From: DATAUD01 sp036268455
GTDB lineage: Bacteria > Verrucomicrobiota > Verrucomicrobiia > Limisphaerales > Palsa-1400
Direction of reading: 5' to 3'
DNA: 64,000 bases
Assembly: GCA_036268455.1 (NCBI GenBank)
Contig: DATAUD010000094.1
Span: forward strand, 62,001 to 126,000
Shown: positions 1-8,655 of the stretch, in pieces
Layout: each line of letters opens with the position of its first letter
Position numbering within the stretch: the stretch's first letter is position 1
Made by a program: the position numbers and the translations under genes
Notes under the pieces: model-generated
The model's database searches: none
What the model was told of the DNA's origin: nothing
The model's input: only the letters and a program-made list of their open reading frames with translations

Positions 1-2
1 CG

Positions 3-821
3 GAATTGCTATCTGCGCTTCGCGAGGTCAAGGCTGGCCGCTTCGTTATTGATGGTGAAATCGTTATCGCGGACGAAAACGGTTCTGATTTCGATCAATT
101 GCTCCAGCGAATTCATCCCGCGGCCAGCCGCGTAAAAATGCTTTCAGAGGAATATCCCGCGCATTTCGAAATCTTCGACTTGTTGTCGGATGATAAAGGC
201 GCTTCGCTGCTAGCCGAGTCGCTTTCCGGCCGCCGCCAAAAGCTTGAGCGTTTTGCGAAACGTTACGTCCCTAAAAATTCCTTGCTGCGCCTGTCTCCGA
301 TGACAACCGATATCGCGGCCGCCGCGGACTGGCTCAAAAAGCAGCGTTCTTCCCTTGATGGAATTGTTGCCAAGCGCCGCGACCTTCCGTACGCGGCGGG
401 GGAACGTTCCGCGATGAAAAAATTCAAGCGCATTCGAACCGCCGATTGTGTTGTGGGCGGCTTTCGTTATGCGGGCGAATCCAGGAACGCCGTCGGTTCG
501 TTGCTCCTTGGCCTTTATGAAGACGGCCTGCTTCACCACGTTGGTTTTGTCTCCGGGATCAAAGCGAACGGGCGCAAGACGCTCCTCAAAAAATTAAAAC
601 CGCTCATTCAACCACCGGGCTTCACTGGACGCGCGCCGGGCGGACCGAGCCGATGGAGCACCGAACGCTCCGCGCAATGGGAACCGCTCAAGCCGGAACT
701 CGTTGTCGAAGTCAGCTTCGACCATGTGACCGCAAACCGCTTCCGGCATGGCACTAAAATTCTCCGCTGGCGGCCGGACAAAGCGCCCACACAATGCGGT
801 ATGGAGCAAATTGCCGTTTAA
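3..821 (+). CDS. ATP-dependent DNA ligase, C-terminal part (cut by window start)
   Basis: Seals nicks in duplex DNA using ATP. The visible part covers the second half of the adenylation domain and the OB-fold domain. Motifs seen: 'DGEIVI' near the start, 'FEIFDLL' (motif III-like), 'LDGIVAKR' (motif IV-like) and 'MKKFKR' (motif V-like). The end, 'VVEVSFDHVT...RHGTKILRWRPDK', is typical of the LigD/LigC type of bacterial ATP ligases. The adenylated lysine (KxDG motif) must lie upstream of the window, so the true start is not visible. The frame is open to base 3. The next gene starts within or directly behind its end, suggesting co-expression. Whether it carries LigD polymerase or nuclease domains cannot be judged. 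Confidence 0.9.
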   Translation, partial: ELLSALREVKAGRFVIDGEIVIADENGSDFDQLLQRIHPAASRVKMLSEEYPAHFEIFDLLSDDKGASLLAESLSGRRQKLERFAKRYVPKNSLLRLSPMTTDIAAAADWLKKQRSSLDGIVAKRRDLPYAAGERSAMKKFKRIRTADCVVGGFRYAGESRNAVGSLLLGLYEDGLLHHVGFVSGIKANGRKTLLKKLKPLIQPPGFTGRAPGGPSRWSTERSAQWEPLKPELVVEVSFDHVTANRFRHGTKILRWRPDKAPTQCGMEQIAV

Positions 822-822
822 C

Positions 823-1857
823 GTGAACAAGCGCGCCCCGACTAATTCTGACATCGCCGAGTTGCTGGCGGTGGAGGCGGAGACCGCCAAGCATCACGTG
901 CAACGCGCATTTCGCAAGGCGAGCCGCGCCGCGTTCCTCTGGCCGGAGGAGGCCGCCGATATTCATGCGCGAGGAGATGCTCTCACCGCGCTGTCCGCGA
1001 TTGGTCCATTTCTTGAAAAACAAATTCGCGGATGGCTGGAAGACGCGCCCCGCATTCCGGAACGGCCTCCGTTAAGAAAACAATTTTTCTCTTATACCGA
1101 GACGCAAAAAATCCTTTCGAGCCGCCCCGATTGGAAAGAGAACGTTCGCGGCGACCTTCAAATGCACACGGAATGGAGCGACGGCTCGGGCACCGTCCGC
1201 GAAATGGCCAAGGCGGCGATGGCGCGTGGTTATCAGTATATCGCCATTACCGACCATGCCAAAAAATTGAAAATCGCCGGCGGGATTACCGAGGAGCAAC
1301 TTGCCGAACAGGCCGCGGAAATTGCCTCGATTAATCAAACGGCTACGAACTTCAAAATCCTTCGCTCAATCGAATTGAATCTCGACGTTCAAGGCGCTGG
1401 CGATATGGATCCCGCAAGCCTCGAAAAGCTGGATATCGTCATTGCCGCGTTTCATTCCTCCCTGAGAAAAACGGACGATCAAACCGAGCGTTATCTCGCC
1501 GCCCTAAAAAATCCTTTCGTCCACATCCTGGGTCACCCGCGCGGGCGAATTTACAATTATCGTCTTGGATTGTCCGCCGACTGGCCCCGCGTCTTTTCAC
1601 TGGCTGCCAAGCTGGGCAAGGCGGTTGAGATAGATGCTTATCCCGATCGCCAGGATTTGAACGTGGACCTCGTGGCGATGGCCGCCGAAGCCGGCGCTTA
1701 TCTTTCAATCGGCACGGACGCGCATCACCCTTGGCAACTTCAATTCATCGATTTTGGCCTTGCCTCAGCGTTGGCGGCAAAATTCCCACAGGAGCGCATT
1801 TTGAATTTTATGCAAGCTGATCAATTGAAAAAGTGGGTGGCGTCGGTGAAACATTAA
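823..1857 (+). CDS. PHP-domain protein with PolX-type N-terminal helical region, no polymerase domain
   Basis: The C-terminal two thirds are a PHP metal-dependent phosphoesterase domain of the DNA polymerase X type. Ligand motifs are visible in order: 'DLQMHTEWSDGS', 'ITDHAKKL', 'SIELNLD', 'AAFHSS', 'ILGHPRGR', 'EIDAYPDR' and 'GTDAHHPWQL'. The first ~90 residues ('NSDIAELLAVEAE...FRKASRAAF' and 'ALSAIGPFLEKQIRGWL') resemble the 8-kDa/helix-hairpin-helix front of PolX. The nucleotidyl-transfer palm is absent, so the protein is about 345 residues rather than ~570. I favour GTG at 823, just after the ligase stop; TTG 811 (GGAG 803-806 in front) and ATG 748 inside the ligase are alternatives. A role in DNA end processing with the ligase is inferred from position only. 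Confidence 0.75.
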   Translation: MNKRAPTNSDIAELLAVEAETAKHHVQRAFRKASRAAFLWPEEAADIHARGDALTALSAIGPFLEKQIRGWLEDAPRIPERPPLRKQFFSYTETQKILSSRPDWKENVRGDLQMHTEWSDGSGTVREMAKAAMARGYQYIAITDHAKKLKIAGGITEEQLAEQAAEIASINQTATNFKILRSIELNLDVQGAGDMDPASLEKLDIVIAAFHSSLRKTDDQTERYLAALKNPFVHILGHPRGRIYNYRLGLSADWPRVFSLAAKLGKAVEIDAYPDRQDLNVDLVAMAAEAGAYLSIGTDAHHPWQLQFIDFGLASALAAKFPQERILNFMQADQLKKWVASVKH

Positions 1858-1875
1858 CGGCGGCTGTTCGCTCAA

Positions 1876-2325
1876 TCATCGCCCGACCAAATATGATTCC
1901 AATTGATCGATCGCGGCGGTTTGGGCTGAGATGATCCAATTCACCATGTCGCCAATCGAAACCAAACCCACCAGCCGTCCTTCCTCGATGACAGGCAAAT
2001 GGCGGATTTTTTTTCCCGTCATCAACCGCATGGCCTCTTCCACGGAATCTTGCGGCGCAATGGTCGCGACGTTCGGTGAAAGAACTTCGCTCACTTTGGT
2101 GGAGTGGGAAGTTTTTCCCTCCAGCGCGACTTTCCTGGTGTAATCCCGCTCGGAAAAAATGCCGATCAGGCGAGTGCCCTCCATCACAGGCAGAGCGCCG
2201 ATGTTTTTCCTGGCCAGAAGTTGAATCGCCTCAAACACCGTCGCTTGCGGCGAAATGGTCCACACGTCCGCGCCTTTATGGTGCAAAATCGTGCCAATTG
2301 TGCCGGTAGTGGTAGTCGTTGTCAT
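1876..2325 (-). CDS. tandem CBS-domain protein
   Basis: A 149-residue protein made of two CBS domains (about residues 15-68 and 80-135). Each shows the usual pattern of 'A...L...NIGALPVMEG.RLIGIFSERDY' and 'A..LM..KKIRHLPVIEEGRLVGLVSIGDM'. The family binds adenine nucleotides as a stand-alone regulatory module; no enzymatic domain is attached. It begins with a short Thr-rich stretch (MTTTTTTG). It lies tail to tail with the PHP gene (18-bp gap) and head to head with tRNA-Val, so it appears monocistronic. Its partner is unknown. Confidence 0.88.
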   Translation of the reverse strand: MTTTTTTGTIGTILHHKGADVWTISPQATVFEAIQLLARKNIGALPVMEGTRLIGIFSERDYTRKVALEGKTSHSTKVSEVLSPNVATIAPQDSVEEAMRLMTGKKIRHLPVIEEGRLVGLVSIGDMVNWIISAQTAAIDQLESYLVGR

Positions 2326-2420
2326 GCTGTGGTTGTATTATAACACCCGCCACGCGCGAATCCAAGCAAAAGTTTTTTTGGCTCGTAACGGGCCGGCGCG
2401 GATTGTAATTTGATGGGGCA

Positions 2421-2495
2421 GGGCGATTAGCGCAGCGGTAGCGCAGCAGCTTTACACGCTGTTGGTCGGGGGTTCGAATCCCTCATCGCCCACCA
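2421..2495 (+). tRNA. tRNA-Val (anticodon TAC)
   Basis: A complete cloverleaf can be drawn by eye. The acceptor stem GGGCGAT (2421-2427) pairs with ATCGCCC (2485-2491). The D arm is GCGC/GCGC. The anticodon stem GCAGC/GCTGT (one G.T pair) encloses the loop TTTACAC, giving anticodon TAC, which reads GTA. The T arm is GGGGG-TTCGAAT-CCCTC. Discriminator A2492 is followed by an encoded CCA (2493-2495). It lies between the divergent CBS gene and the converging end of the sedolisin gene. Confidence 0.96.
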
Positions 2496-2503
2496 CCCAA
2501 AAA

Positions 2504-4957
2504 TCATGGCGTTAAAATAAGCCGGTAAAATCGCCGCGGCGAGGCAGCCGTCGCGTTGGTGTCTGAAATGGAAAGAGTGGAACCGGTTCCCAGCACGGGC
2601 GATCCCAGGTTGGCCCACGCCGACTGGGACAAGTCCGTTGTATATTGGACCTGATAATTCAGGCCGGTGGCGGTGTTCCATGAAAGACTGAAGCCGCCAT
2701 TGGAAAGCGCCGCCGCGCCCTGAAATGCCACCGTTGGAATCGGGATTACGCTGATGTCGTCCAAACCAAAATAGCTGACGTCGTTTTCCGCGCCAAATTG
2801 GAGGACGGTATTGCTGCCGGTGGCGATGACAACGAATTGAAGATTAGTCCACGAAAAAGCGGGAGGGTTGGTCATGTCGAAAAGAGTGTCGGAATTCCAA
2901 TTGACAAGAAATTGTTGAACCGATGCCGCGGCCAGATTATCGAGCCAGAAAGAAAGGAGATAAGTCTGACCGGGCGTCGTGGCGAGGGTTTGTGAAAGGG
3001 TCGCGAGCCTGTTGTCACCGAGGGCGGAGCCGTACAGGCCGGAATGGACTACGCCGGGATCGGCGGAGATGCTTTCCACGGCGTCGAAGATGTTCATTCC
3101 GTTGACAGTGTCTCCGACCAACGTCCAATCAGTGAAATCGCCCGTCTCAAACCCTCCGTTTTGGACCAGCGACTGAATGCCGACGACAGTCGTATTTGTA
3201 TTCGTGTTCGTAATCGGAACTCCAGCAAGGGCGTTAATCAAACCATCGCCGGCCGGCGTTCCCCAACCGGTGCACAAATCGTAGCCGGTGACCGCGTAAA
3301 AGCTGCTCGGGCTGCTGGACCACGTATTGTTGCCGGTTGTAATGTCGTGAAAACTGGAACCGTATGCGGCGCCACCTCCGATTCCATAGATGGCTGGGTT
3401 GATGAAACCGATGGTCGAGTTGCCATTCGACAATGCCTGCTGGTTAATCATCGCCGCTGTCGCCGCCCATAACGGCGCCGCGCAACTCGTGCCTCCAAAT
3501 GAATCGGATGTTCCGTTGCCATAAGTGACAAAAATATTGTCGGCGGTCAAAGCCACATCGGGAACGTTCCGATGCGTGGCCGAGCCTCCGTTGGCGTTCA
3601 TGCTGACGCCGGCTTGCCAGGAAGGAATGCTGTAGTAGGAACTTATACCGCCGCAAGTTCCTACGTAGCTGCCATCGGTAAGCCCCCAATTCCAGACCTT
3701 CTCCGAAGACCATGCGCCCCCCGGGCCGGTCGTTGTGAGCGTGGTTCCTCCGACTTGCGTGATGTAGGGCGAGCTGCTGGGAGTGGTGTCCAGGGAGGAA
3801 TTGTCCACTCCGTTGACCGAGGACGACCCGCTGGTAAAGGCGTCGCTATCGCCCGCGGCATTAAAGAAGGATTGGCCCTGCGCGGCCATTTCTTTAAAAA
3901 TATTGTCGGTCGTCGTGCTGGGTCCGCCGCTCCAACCCCATGATGAACTGAGTTGTTTGACCTGGTTGCTGGCTGCCATGGCATTGAGGATGTCGTTTGC
4001 GTGTCCTCGCGGACCGGCCTCGAATACGACAATGCTGGAAAGTCCCGGCGCCATCGCCATTGCGACTTCGATGTCGAGCGAGACTTCGGGATTGCCGCTA
4101 TCGGAACCGGTCGTAGGCGTGCCGCTGTAGCGATCCAGCAGCACGGTTTGAATGGGCACGGCGGGCGTGCCGGTCTTGGTTTCGTAGGACGCCAAGTCGC
4201 TCGCATAAAAACCGTCGAACTCGAGAAGTCCGAGCGTTTGGCCGGCGCCGCTCAAAGCTACGCCGGGAAAATAAGCCGCGCGGAAATCACCGCCCGCATA
4301 AGTCCCGCCTGATCCCGATCCTGTGTGGGGAGTGACGCTGGAATGCGAGTGCGAATCGCTGCGGATGCTTTTTGGATGAGGACGAACGTAGTTGTTCAAG
4401 CCGCTGACGTCCGCAATCGGGAGGGATGAATCAACCGAGGGATCGGTGTCTGGAGCGAAAAAATCGCGCGCTTCAGTCGGATGATGATAAACGCGCATGT
4501 GAATGTGGAACGCTCCCTGAATGTTCGAGACAGAGCCGCTGACATCCACCAACATGCGGTTGTTGTGAATCCCGGTGACGGTGAGATTGTGTTGCTTTGC
4601 AAATGTGAGAACGGAGGAATAATCATTGGTCGTCGGGCCGAACTTTTCCGTAAATTGGCCCGGCGTCAAGTATTGTCGATATGCGGGACTGGCGGGATCA
4701 TAGACCTGAGCAAGAAAGTCGTCCAGGCCTTTTGGATCCCGCAGAGAAAGACCGATCGCCAAAGTCAAGCTTTGTGCCGGATCGAGGTCGCCGGCTGGAG
4801 CCAGATTTGTAACCACGGACGGCACGTGGCCGTGTAGCATTTTCAATCCGGTATCAGCCGCAAAACTGGATGCCACAGAACCAAGGCATAAAGTCGAAAT
4901 CAAAAGAATGGAAAGGAACCATTTTCTCGCGCCGAGGGATAAGTACATGGATGGCAT
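2504..4957 (-). CDS. secreted S53 (sedolisin/kumamolisin) peptidase with C-terminal accessory domains
   Basis: Serine-carboxyl peptidase, 817 residues, predicted to be exported. Signal peptide at about 1-34, ending SSFAAD. Pro-kumamolisin activation domain at about 55-195. Catalytic domain at about 215-580. The family catalytic set is visible as E291 and D295 ('PEVSLDIEV', ExxxD), D370 ('NAAGDSD', oxyanion Asp) and S491 ('GGTSCAAPLWA'). The calcium-site region is near 'FHDITTG' and 'GYDLCTGWGTP'. Residues ~597-735 ('NGGFETGDFTDWTLVGD') look like a carbohydrate-binding/DUF642-like beta sandwich. The last ~80 residues carry a 'YQVQYTTDL...W...RRFYRLILTP' tail also seen in the secreted protein at 27056-28684. 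Sedolisins usually act at acid pH; that is family knowledge. The start is the ATG directly before the signal peptide. Confidence 0.93.
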   Translation of the reverse strand: MPSMYLSLGARKWFLSILLISTLCLGSVASSFAADTGLKMLHGHVPSVVTNLAPAGDLDPAQSLTLAIGLSLRDPKGLDDFLAQVYDPASPAYRQYLTPGQFTEKFGPTTNDYSSVLTFAKQHNLTVTGIHNNRMLVDVSGSVSNIQGAFHIHMRVYHHPTEARDFFAPDTDPSVDSSLPIADVSGLNNYVRPHPKSIRSDSHSHSSVTPHTGSGSGGTYAGGDFRAAYFPGVALSGAGQTLGLLEFDGFYASDLASYETKTGTPAVPIQTVLLDRYSGTPTTGSDSGNPEVSLDIEVAMAMAPGLSSIVVFEAGPRGHANDILNAMAASNQVKQLSSSWGWSGGPSTTTDNIFKEMAAQGQSFFNAAGDSDAFTSGSSSVNGVDNSSLDTTPSSSPYITQVGGTTLTTTGPGGAWSSEKVWNWGLTDGSYVGTCGGISSYYSIPSWQAGVSMNANGGSATHRNVPDVALTADNIFVTYGNGTSDSFGGTSCAAPLWAATAAMINQQALSNGNSTIGFINPAIYGIGGGAAYGSSFHDITTGNNTWSSSPSSFYAVTGYDLCTGWGTPAGDGLINALAGVPITNTNTNTTVVGIQSLVQNGGFETGDFTDWTLVGDTVNGMNIFDAVESISADPGVVHSGLYGSALGDNRLATLSQTLATTPGQTYLLSFWLDNLAAASVQQFLVNWNSDTLFDMTNPPAFSWTNLQFVVIATGSNTVLQFGAENDVSYFGLDDISVIPIPTVAFQGAAALSNGGFSLSWNTATGLNYQVQYTTDLSQSAWANLGSPVLGTGSTLSISDTNATAASPRRFYRLILTP

Positions 4958-5182
4958 TTGCGTGTCTTGATTAATTTTAGTTTCTCCTTGTATCGACTAC
5001 CGGAATCTTTCCGGCGGCGACCGCACAGAGTAACACAAAAGCCAAAAAAAGCCAAAGTTTTGCTGCATTCAATCCTGGCCTGCCAGCGCAATTGGGGAAT
5101 TTCCATCGCCGCGCGTTCGGATCTGATGTTTGCACAGCGATTCTTTCTGTTTTGGTTGATTTTGACTGAGGCGACATTGGTT

Positions 5183-5220
5183 GTCCCATATATTTAAAAT
5201 ATACCACACTACAATGGGAC
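5183..5220. promoter_or_regulatory. inverted repeat GTCCCAT-N24-ATGGGAC around an A+T-rich core
   Basis: Perfect 7-bp arms (5183-5189 and 5214-5220) flank TATTTAAAATATA, the most A+T-rich stretch of this intergenic region and a plausible promoter core. A closely related dyad (TTCCCAT-N6-ATGGGAA) occurs at 43799-43818 in another intergenic region. An operator for a shared regulator is inference; spacing differs between the two sites. Confidence 0.3.
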
Positions 5221-5250
5221 TGGCAAGAGGGTTTCCGGAAGAAGGACATG

Positions 5251-5294
5251 AAGATTAACGCGAAGGCGCAAAGAGGCGAAGATGCCAAGAAAAG
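5251..5294. repeat. dispersed intergenic repeat relic (GCGAAGGCGCAAAG type)
   Basis: The stretch contains GATTAACGCGAAGGCGCAA (5253-5271), repeated base for base at 14205-14223. It also contains GATGCCAAGAAAA (5281-5293), which recurs at 58422-58434. All copies are intergenic. Similar purine-rich periodic sequences are common as degenerate intergenic repeats in several phyla (recollection, not searched here). No coding or structural role is visible. Confidence 0.5.
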
Positions 5295-5537
5295 TGAGGT
5301 TTGTAAGAAAAACACCGACTTCTGGCATTTTGTCCATCAAGTGACCCGAGTCATTTATTTTGACCGCCAATGGGTTAAGGAGGTCGGGGTTGGCCGGATT
5401 TCCCGCCGGTGAAGTAGCGGCAATTGCGTTTTGCAAGCTGCGTTTATCGGCGTCGTTGCGTTTTGCGGGGCCAATTCGTGTCGCGCTAAGGGCGGGCGAA
5501 TTATGGCACGGCACAAGCTGAAAATACGCCAATTAAA

Positions 5538-6710
5538 ATGGGAAAAGACGGGAAAAAATGGGAAAATGCTCCAGTTACCACCCGTTGGCACCGGATTTCG
5601 CTCTGGCTCCGCTGGACAATTATTGTATTGGCGGTGCTGTTGATAGGGGGGCGCCTTGTGTTACCGTACGCCATCAAAACCTACGTTAACAGACGATTGC
5701 AGGATTTGCCCGACTACACCGGAAGCGTCCGGACCATTAATGTCCACCTGTGGCGTGGCGCTTATAAAATCCTCGGTATCGACATAGAGAAAAAAAGCGG
5801 CAACAAACCGCCGGTCCCGTTCTTCTCTTCGCCGGATATCGACTTGTCACTGCAATGGCGGGAGCTTTTCCACGGTTCCGTAGTGGGCCAGGTTCGTCTG
5901 ACAAAACCCGAAGTGAACTTCGTTGGGGGAGGCGAGGGCGAAAGTCAGTTGGGGACCAATCAGCCTTGGGAAAAAACGTTCGAAAGTTTCTACCCCGTTC
6001 GCATCAACAAATTTGAGATCGACGACGGAACCGTGCGATTCCGTAATTTTCAAAAATCCCTTCCGGTCAATGTTTACCTCACTAATTTTACGCTGATTGC
6101 CACCAACTTGAGCAATTCGCGCAGCGATTCCGGCAAACTGCCAGCCGGTGTCAAGGCCAGCGGCACCACCCTCGGCGACGGATGGTTCAATGTGGATGTC
6201 AAACTCAACCCACTTGCCGCGAACCCGACTTTTGAACTCAACGCGTCGCTGACTAATGTCGATTTGACAGCGCTGAATAATTTCCTGGAAGCCTATGGGA
6301 AGTTCGACGTGGCGCGGGGAGACTTCGAAATGTACACCTCATTCGCTTCCGCCGATGGAAAATATGACGGCTTTGTGAAAGTACTTTTCAAACACCTCGA
6401 TGTTTTTTCATGGGAAAAGGATCACAAAAAAAACATCCTCAAACTTTTTTGGCAGGCCATCGTCGGCCTCGTTTCAGAGGGGCTTAAAAATCAACCCCAC
6501 GATCAGCTTGCCACTCAGATTCCCATTTCGGGCACTTACCAGGGTTCTCATGTCGGGGTTATTCCCGCGGTCGGCAATCTTCTCAAAAACGCTTTTATTC
6601 GCGCCTTGCTGCCGAACATTGGACAGCCTGTGACTATCGAGCAAGCGGAAGAGAAAAATTCAACCACCCCAACGCCCCGAAGGGACTCAAAAATTCCACC
6701 CGTTAAATGA
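5538..6710 (+). CDS. AsmA/DUF748-like envelope protein
   Basis: A 390-residue protein with one N-terminal membrane helix (about residues 25-45, 'WTIIVLAVLLIGGRLVLPYAI') and a long periplasmic beta-rich part. The pattern 'YVNRRLQDLPDYTGSVRTINVHLWRGAYKILGI', with later 'IDDGTVRFRNF' and 'NASLTNVDLTALNNFLEAYGKFDVARG', is characteristic of DUF748/AsmA-like proteins, which are related to bridge-like lipid transfer proteins of the outer envelope. It is only about a third of the length of full DUF748 proteins. A second ATG further in (5565) is less likely because the basic stretch before the helix would be lost. Its stop overlaps the next start by four bases, so it is co-translated with MgtC. Confidence 0.75.
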   Translation: MGKDGKKWENAPVTTRWHRISLWLRWTIIVLAVLLIGGRLVLPYAIKTYVNRRLQDLPDYTGSVRTINVHLWRGAYKILGIDIEKKSGNKPPVPFFSSPDIDLSLQWRELFHGSVVGQVRLTKPEVNFVGGGEGESQLGTNQPWEKTFESFYPVRINKFEIDDGTVRFRNFQKSLPVNVYLTNFTLIATNLSNSRSDSGKLPAGVKASGTTLGDGWFNVDVKLNPLAANPTFELNASLTNVDLTALNNFLEAYGKFDVARGDFEMYTSFASADGKYDGFVKVLFKHLDVFSWEKDHKKNILKLFWQAIVGLVSEGLKNQPHDQLATQIPISGTYQGSHVGVIPAVGNLLKNAFIRALLPNIGQPVTIEQAEEKNSTTPTPRRDSKIPPVK

Positions 6711-7414
6711 TGCAAAACCACGTGGGATGGAACGAAATTGCTTTGCGCCTTTTGCTTACCGTTGCAGGCGCCGCGCTTATTGGGATTAACCGCGGAGAAA
6801 AAGGACGCGCGGCCGGATTGCGCACGACGATTCTTGTCTGTCTGGCTGCCTCCGTCAGCATGATTCAGGTCAACCTTCTGCTTCCGCTGACTGGAAAAGC
6901 CTCTGATTCATACATCGTCATGGACCTCATGCGGCTGCCGCTGGGAATTTTGACCGGCGTGGGCTTTATCGGCGCCGGTTCGATTTTGCGGCGCGATAAC
7001 GTCGTGTTGGGCGTGACAACAGCGGCCACACTTTGGTTTGTGACCGTCATGGGCCTTTGCTTCGGCGGCGGGCAGCTTCGCCTCGGTTTGGCCGCGCTCG
7101 TGATCGCGCTGGTTGTTCTCTGGCTGTTGAAGCCAATCGAAGAATCGTGGAAACAAGAGCGGCGCGCGACGTTGACGGTCGAGGCGGATACCGACGGACC
7201 CACCGAGCGCGAGATCACAGATGCGGCAATGGCGGCCGGCTACAAAATCTTCTCCGTCGCCGTTAAATACGAAACCGGTTCCATGATCCGTGAATTGAAA
7301 TGCGAGGTGAAGTGGAAAGGCCGCGCCTCCGAATTTCTTACGCCGCCCTTTGTATCCGAAATGGCAGAGCGAAAAGGGGCCCGAAAAGTCGATTGGCAGC
7401 CGGCTTTCCAATGA
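6707..7414 (+). CDS. MgtC/SapB family membrane protein
   Basis: A 235-residue protein. Four to five membrane helices in the first ~145 residues carry the family hallmarks 'LIGINRGEKGRAAGLRTTILV', 'GILTGVGFIGAGSI' and 'GVTTAATLWFVTVMGL'. A soluble C-terminal ACT-like domain follows (about 155-235). MgtC proteins are linked to survival at low magnesium and to modulation of the F-type ATPase in pathogens; the role in environmental bacteria is unclear. The start ATG at 6707 overlaps the preceding stop (AATGATG), with a second in-frame ATG at 6710. The stop overlaps the ATG of the next gene, so 5538-8655 is one tightly packed operon of three genes. Confidence 0.9.
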   Translation: MMQNHVGWNEIALRLLLTVAGAALIGINRGEKGRAAGLRTTILVCLAASVSMIQVNLLLPLTGKASDSYIVMDLMRLPLGILTGVGFIGAGSILRRDNVVLGVTTAATLWFVTVMGLCFGGGQLRLGLAALVIALVVLWLLKPIEESWKQERRATLTVEADTDGPTEREITDAAMAAGYKIFSVAVKYETGSMIRELKCEVKWKGRASEFLTPPFVSEMAERKGARKVDWQPAFQ

Positions 7415-8655
7415 AAACCGCGCTCGTTATTGGCGGGGGCGTCGCCGGACTTGCTGCGGCGCGAGAATTGGTTCGCAACGGCGTTCGTGTCACCGTTCTC
7501 GAAGCCAAGCAACGATTCGGAGGGAGAATTCACACTGTCCATCACGGCTCAACACCCATCGAACTCGGCGCGGAATTTATTCACGGACGAAACAAGTCCC
7601 TTCTCCAAGCCATCGCGGATGCCGGTTTGAAAACGAGCAGGGCTTCCGATAAAAATCAGTTGTTCGACGCCGGCAAACTCCGCTCAGTGAAATTCTGGGA
7701 CAAAGTCGAAAAAATCATCGGCGGAATAGATGTTCACTCCACTGATCTTTCTTACGGTGATTTTCTTGCGGGTGAAAAACTTGCCGCCCGCGACACGCGA
7801 ATCGCGAAAGGTTTTGTCGAAGGATTCCACGCAGCGCATTTGAATCGGATCAGCTCGCATTCATTGTTGCGCGGTGACTATTCGTTCGCTCGGATGCACG
7901 GGGAATGGACGGGCCGGGTCAAAGACGGTTACGGTCCGTTTGTCAATTTCCTGGCGCGCGAAATCGAAGCGGGTGGCGGCGTTCTTCGCTTAGGCGCGCC
8001 AGTCAGGCAAGTTCTCTGGGAGCCGGGACGGGTGGAAGTCGGCACAACACGCGGGATTCACGAAGCTGAAGTGGCGGTCTTCACGCTGCCTCTGGGTGTT
8101 TGGAAGGCCAATGCCGTCAAAGTTGAGCCGCCGCTGACGGACAAGATGGAGGCGATTCGCGAATTGGAGTTTGCCAACGTCGTCAAAGTGGTGTTCGCGT
8201 TTCGCGAAAAATGGTGGCCCCAATCCACCTGTGGATTCGTTCATGCCTTTGACGAGCCGCTGCCGACCTGGTGGGACGATCCGCGCGGGCCGGTGTTGAT
8301 CGGCTGGGCAGGGGGGCCAAAGGCTGACGCGCTGAGAAAGGCCACGCCCGCTCAACTTGAAAAACTCGGTCTGCAAATCCTTTCCAAAATATTCTCGACA
8401 CCCGTTTCGATCCTCCGCGCGCAACTGGCCGCGTGCTACTGCCATAATTGGGCCGTTGATCCGGAGATTCGCGGCGCCTATTCCTACATCCCCGTCAACG
8501 GCCTTGATCTTCCGAAACTGCTTGCCGCCCCAGTCCAGGAGACCCTGTTTTTCGCCGGCGAGGCCACCGTTGTGGACGCGCAAACCGGCACGGTATTCGG
8601 CGCTCTCGAAACGGGCGTTCGCGCCGCCCGCGAGATACTCGAGATAATACACTAA
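7411..8655 (+). CDS. FAD-dependent amine oxidase family protein
   Basis: A 414-residue flavoprotein of the monoamine/polyamine oxidase superfamily. The start is set by the ATGA overlap with the MgtC stop and by the position of the dinucleotide-binding motif 'ALVIGGGVAGLAAARELV' right at the N-terminus. 'GGRIHTV' follows. The C-terminal FAD motif is 'LFFAGEATVVDAQTGTVFGA', with 'GALETGVRAAREIL' at the end. Substrate is not predictable; many bacterial members are polyamine- or carotenoid-related oxidoreductases. No signal peptide or membrane anchor. The gene ends with a convergent few-base overlap with the nitroreductase gene. Confidence 0.88.
   Translation: MKTALVIGGGVAGLAAARELVRNGVRVTVLEAKQRFGGRIHTVHHGSTPIELGAEFIHGRNKSLLQAIADAGLKTSRASDKNQLFDAGKLRSVKFWDKVEKIIGGIDVHSTDLSYGDFLAGEKLAARDTRIAKGFVEGFHAAHLNRISSHSLLRGDYSFARMHGEWTGRVKDGYGPFVNFLAREIEAGGGVLRLGAPVRQVLWEPGRVEVGTTRGIHEAEVAVFTLPLGVWKANAVKVEPPLTDKMEAIRELEFANVVKVVFAFREKWWPQSTCGFVHAFDEPLPTWWDDPRGPVLIGWAGGPKADALRKATPAQLEKLGLQILSKIFSTPVSILRAQLAACYCHNWAVDPEIRGAYSYIPVNGLDLPKLLAAPVQETLFFAGEATVVDAQTGTVFGALETGVRAAREILEIIH

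Larger units (their letters stand above)
4958..5537. other. 580-bp divergent intergenic region without a convincing gene
   Basis: It separates the leftward sedolisin gene from the rightward AsmA-like gene and so must hold promoters for both. Open frames here (for example 5209-5532 minus) have no recognisable protein features and low-complexity composition. It contains an A+T-rich core flanked by an inverted repeat (5183-5220) and a dispersed repeat relic (5251-5294). Nothing else stands out. Confidence 0.5.

Noticed and set aside
5209..5532. 107-codon minus-strand frame in the sedolisin/AsmA gap
   Set aside because: Its sequence is largely the dispersed repeat and low-complexity DNA, without start signal or family resemblance.
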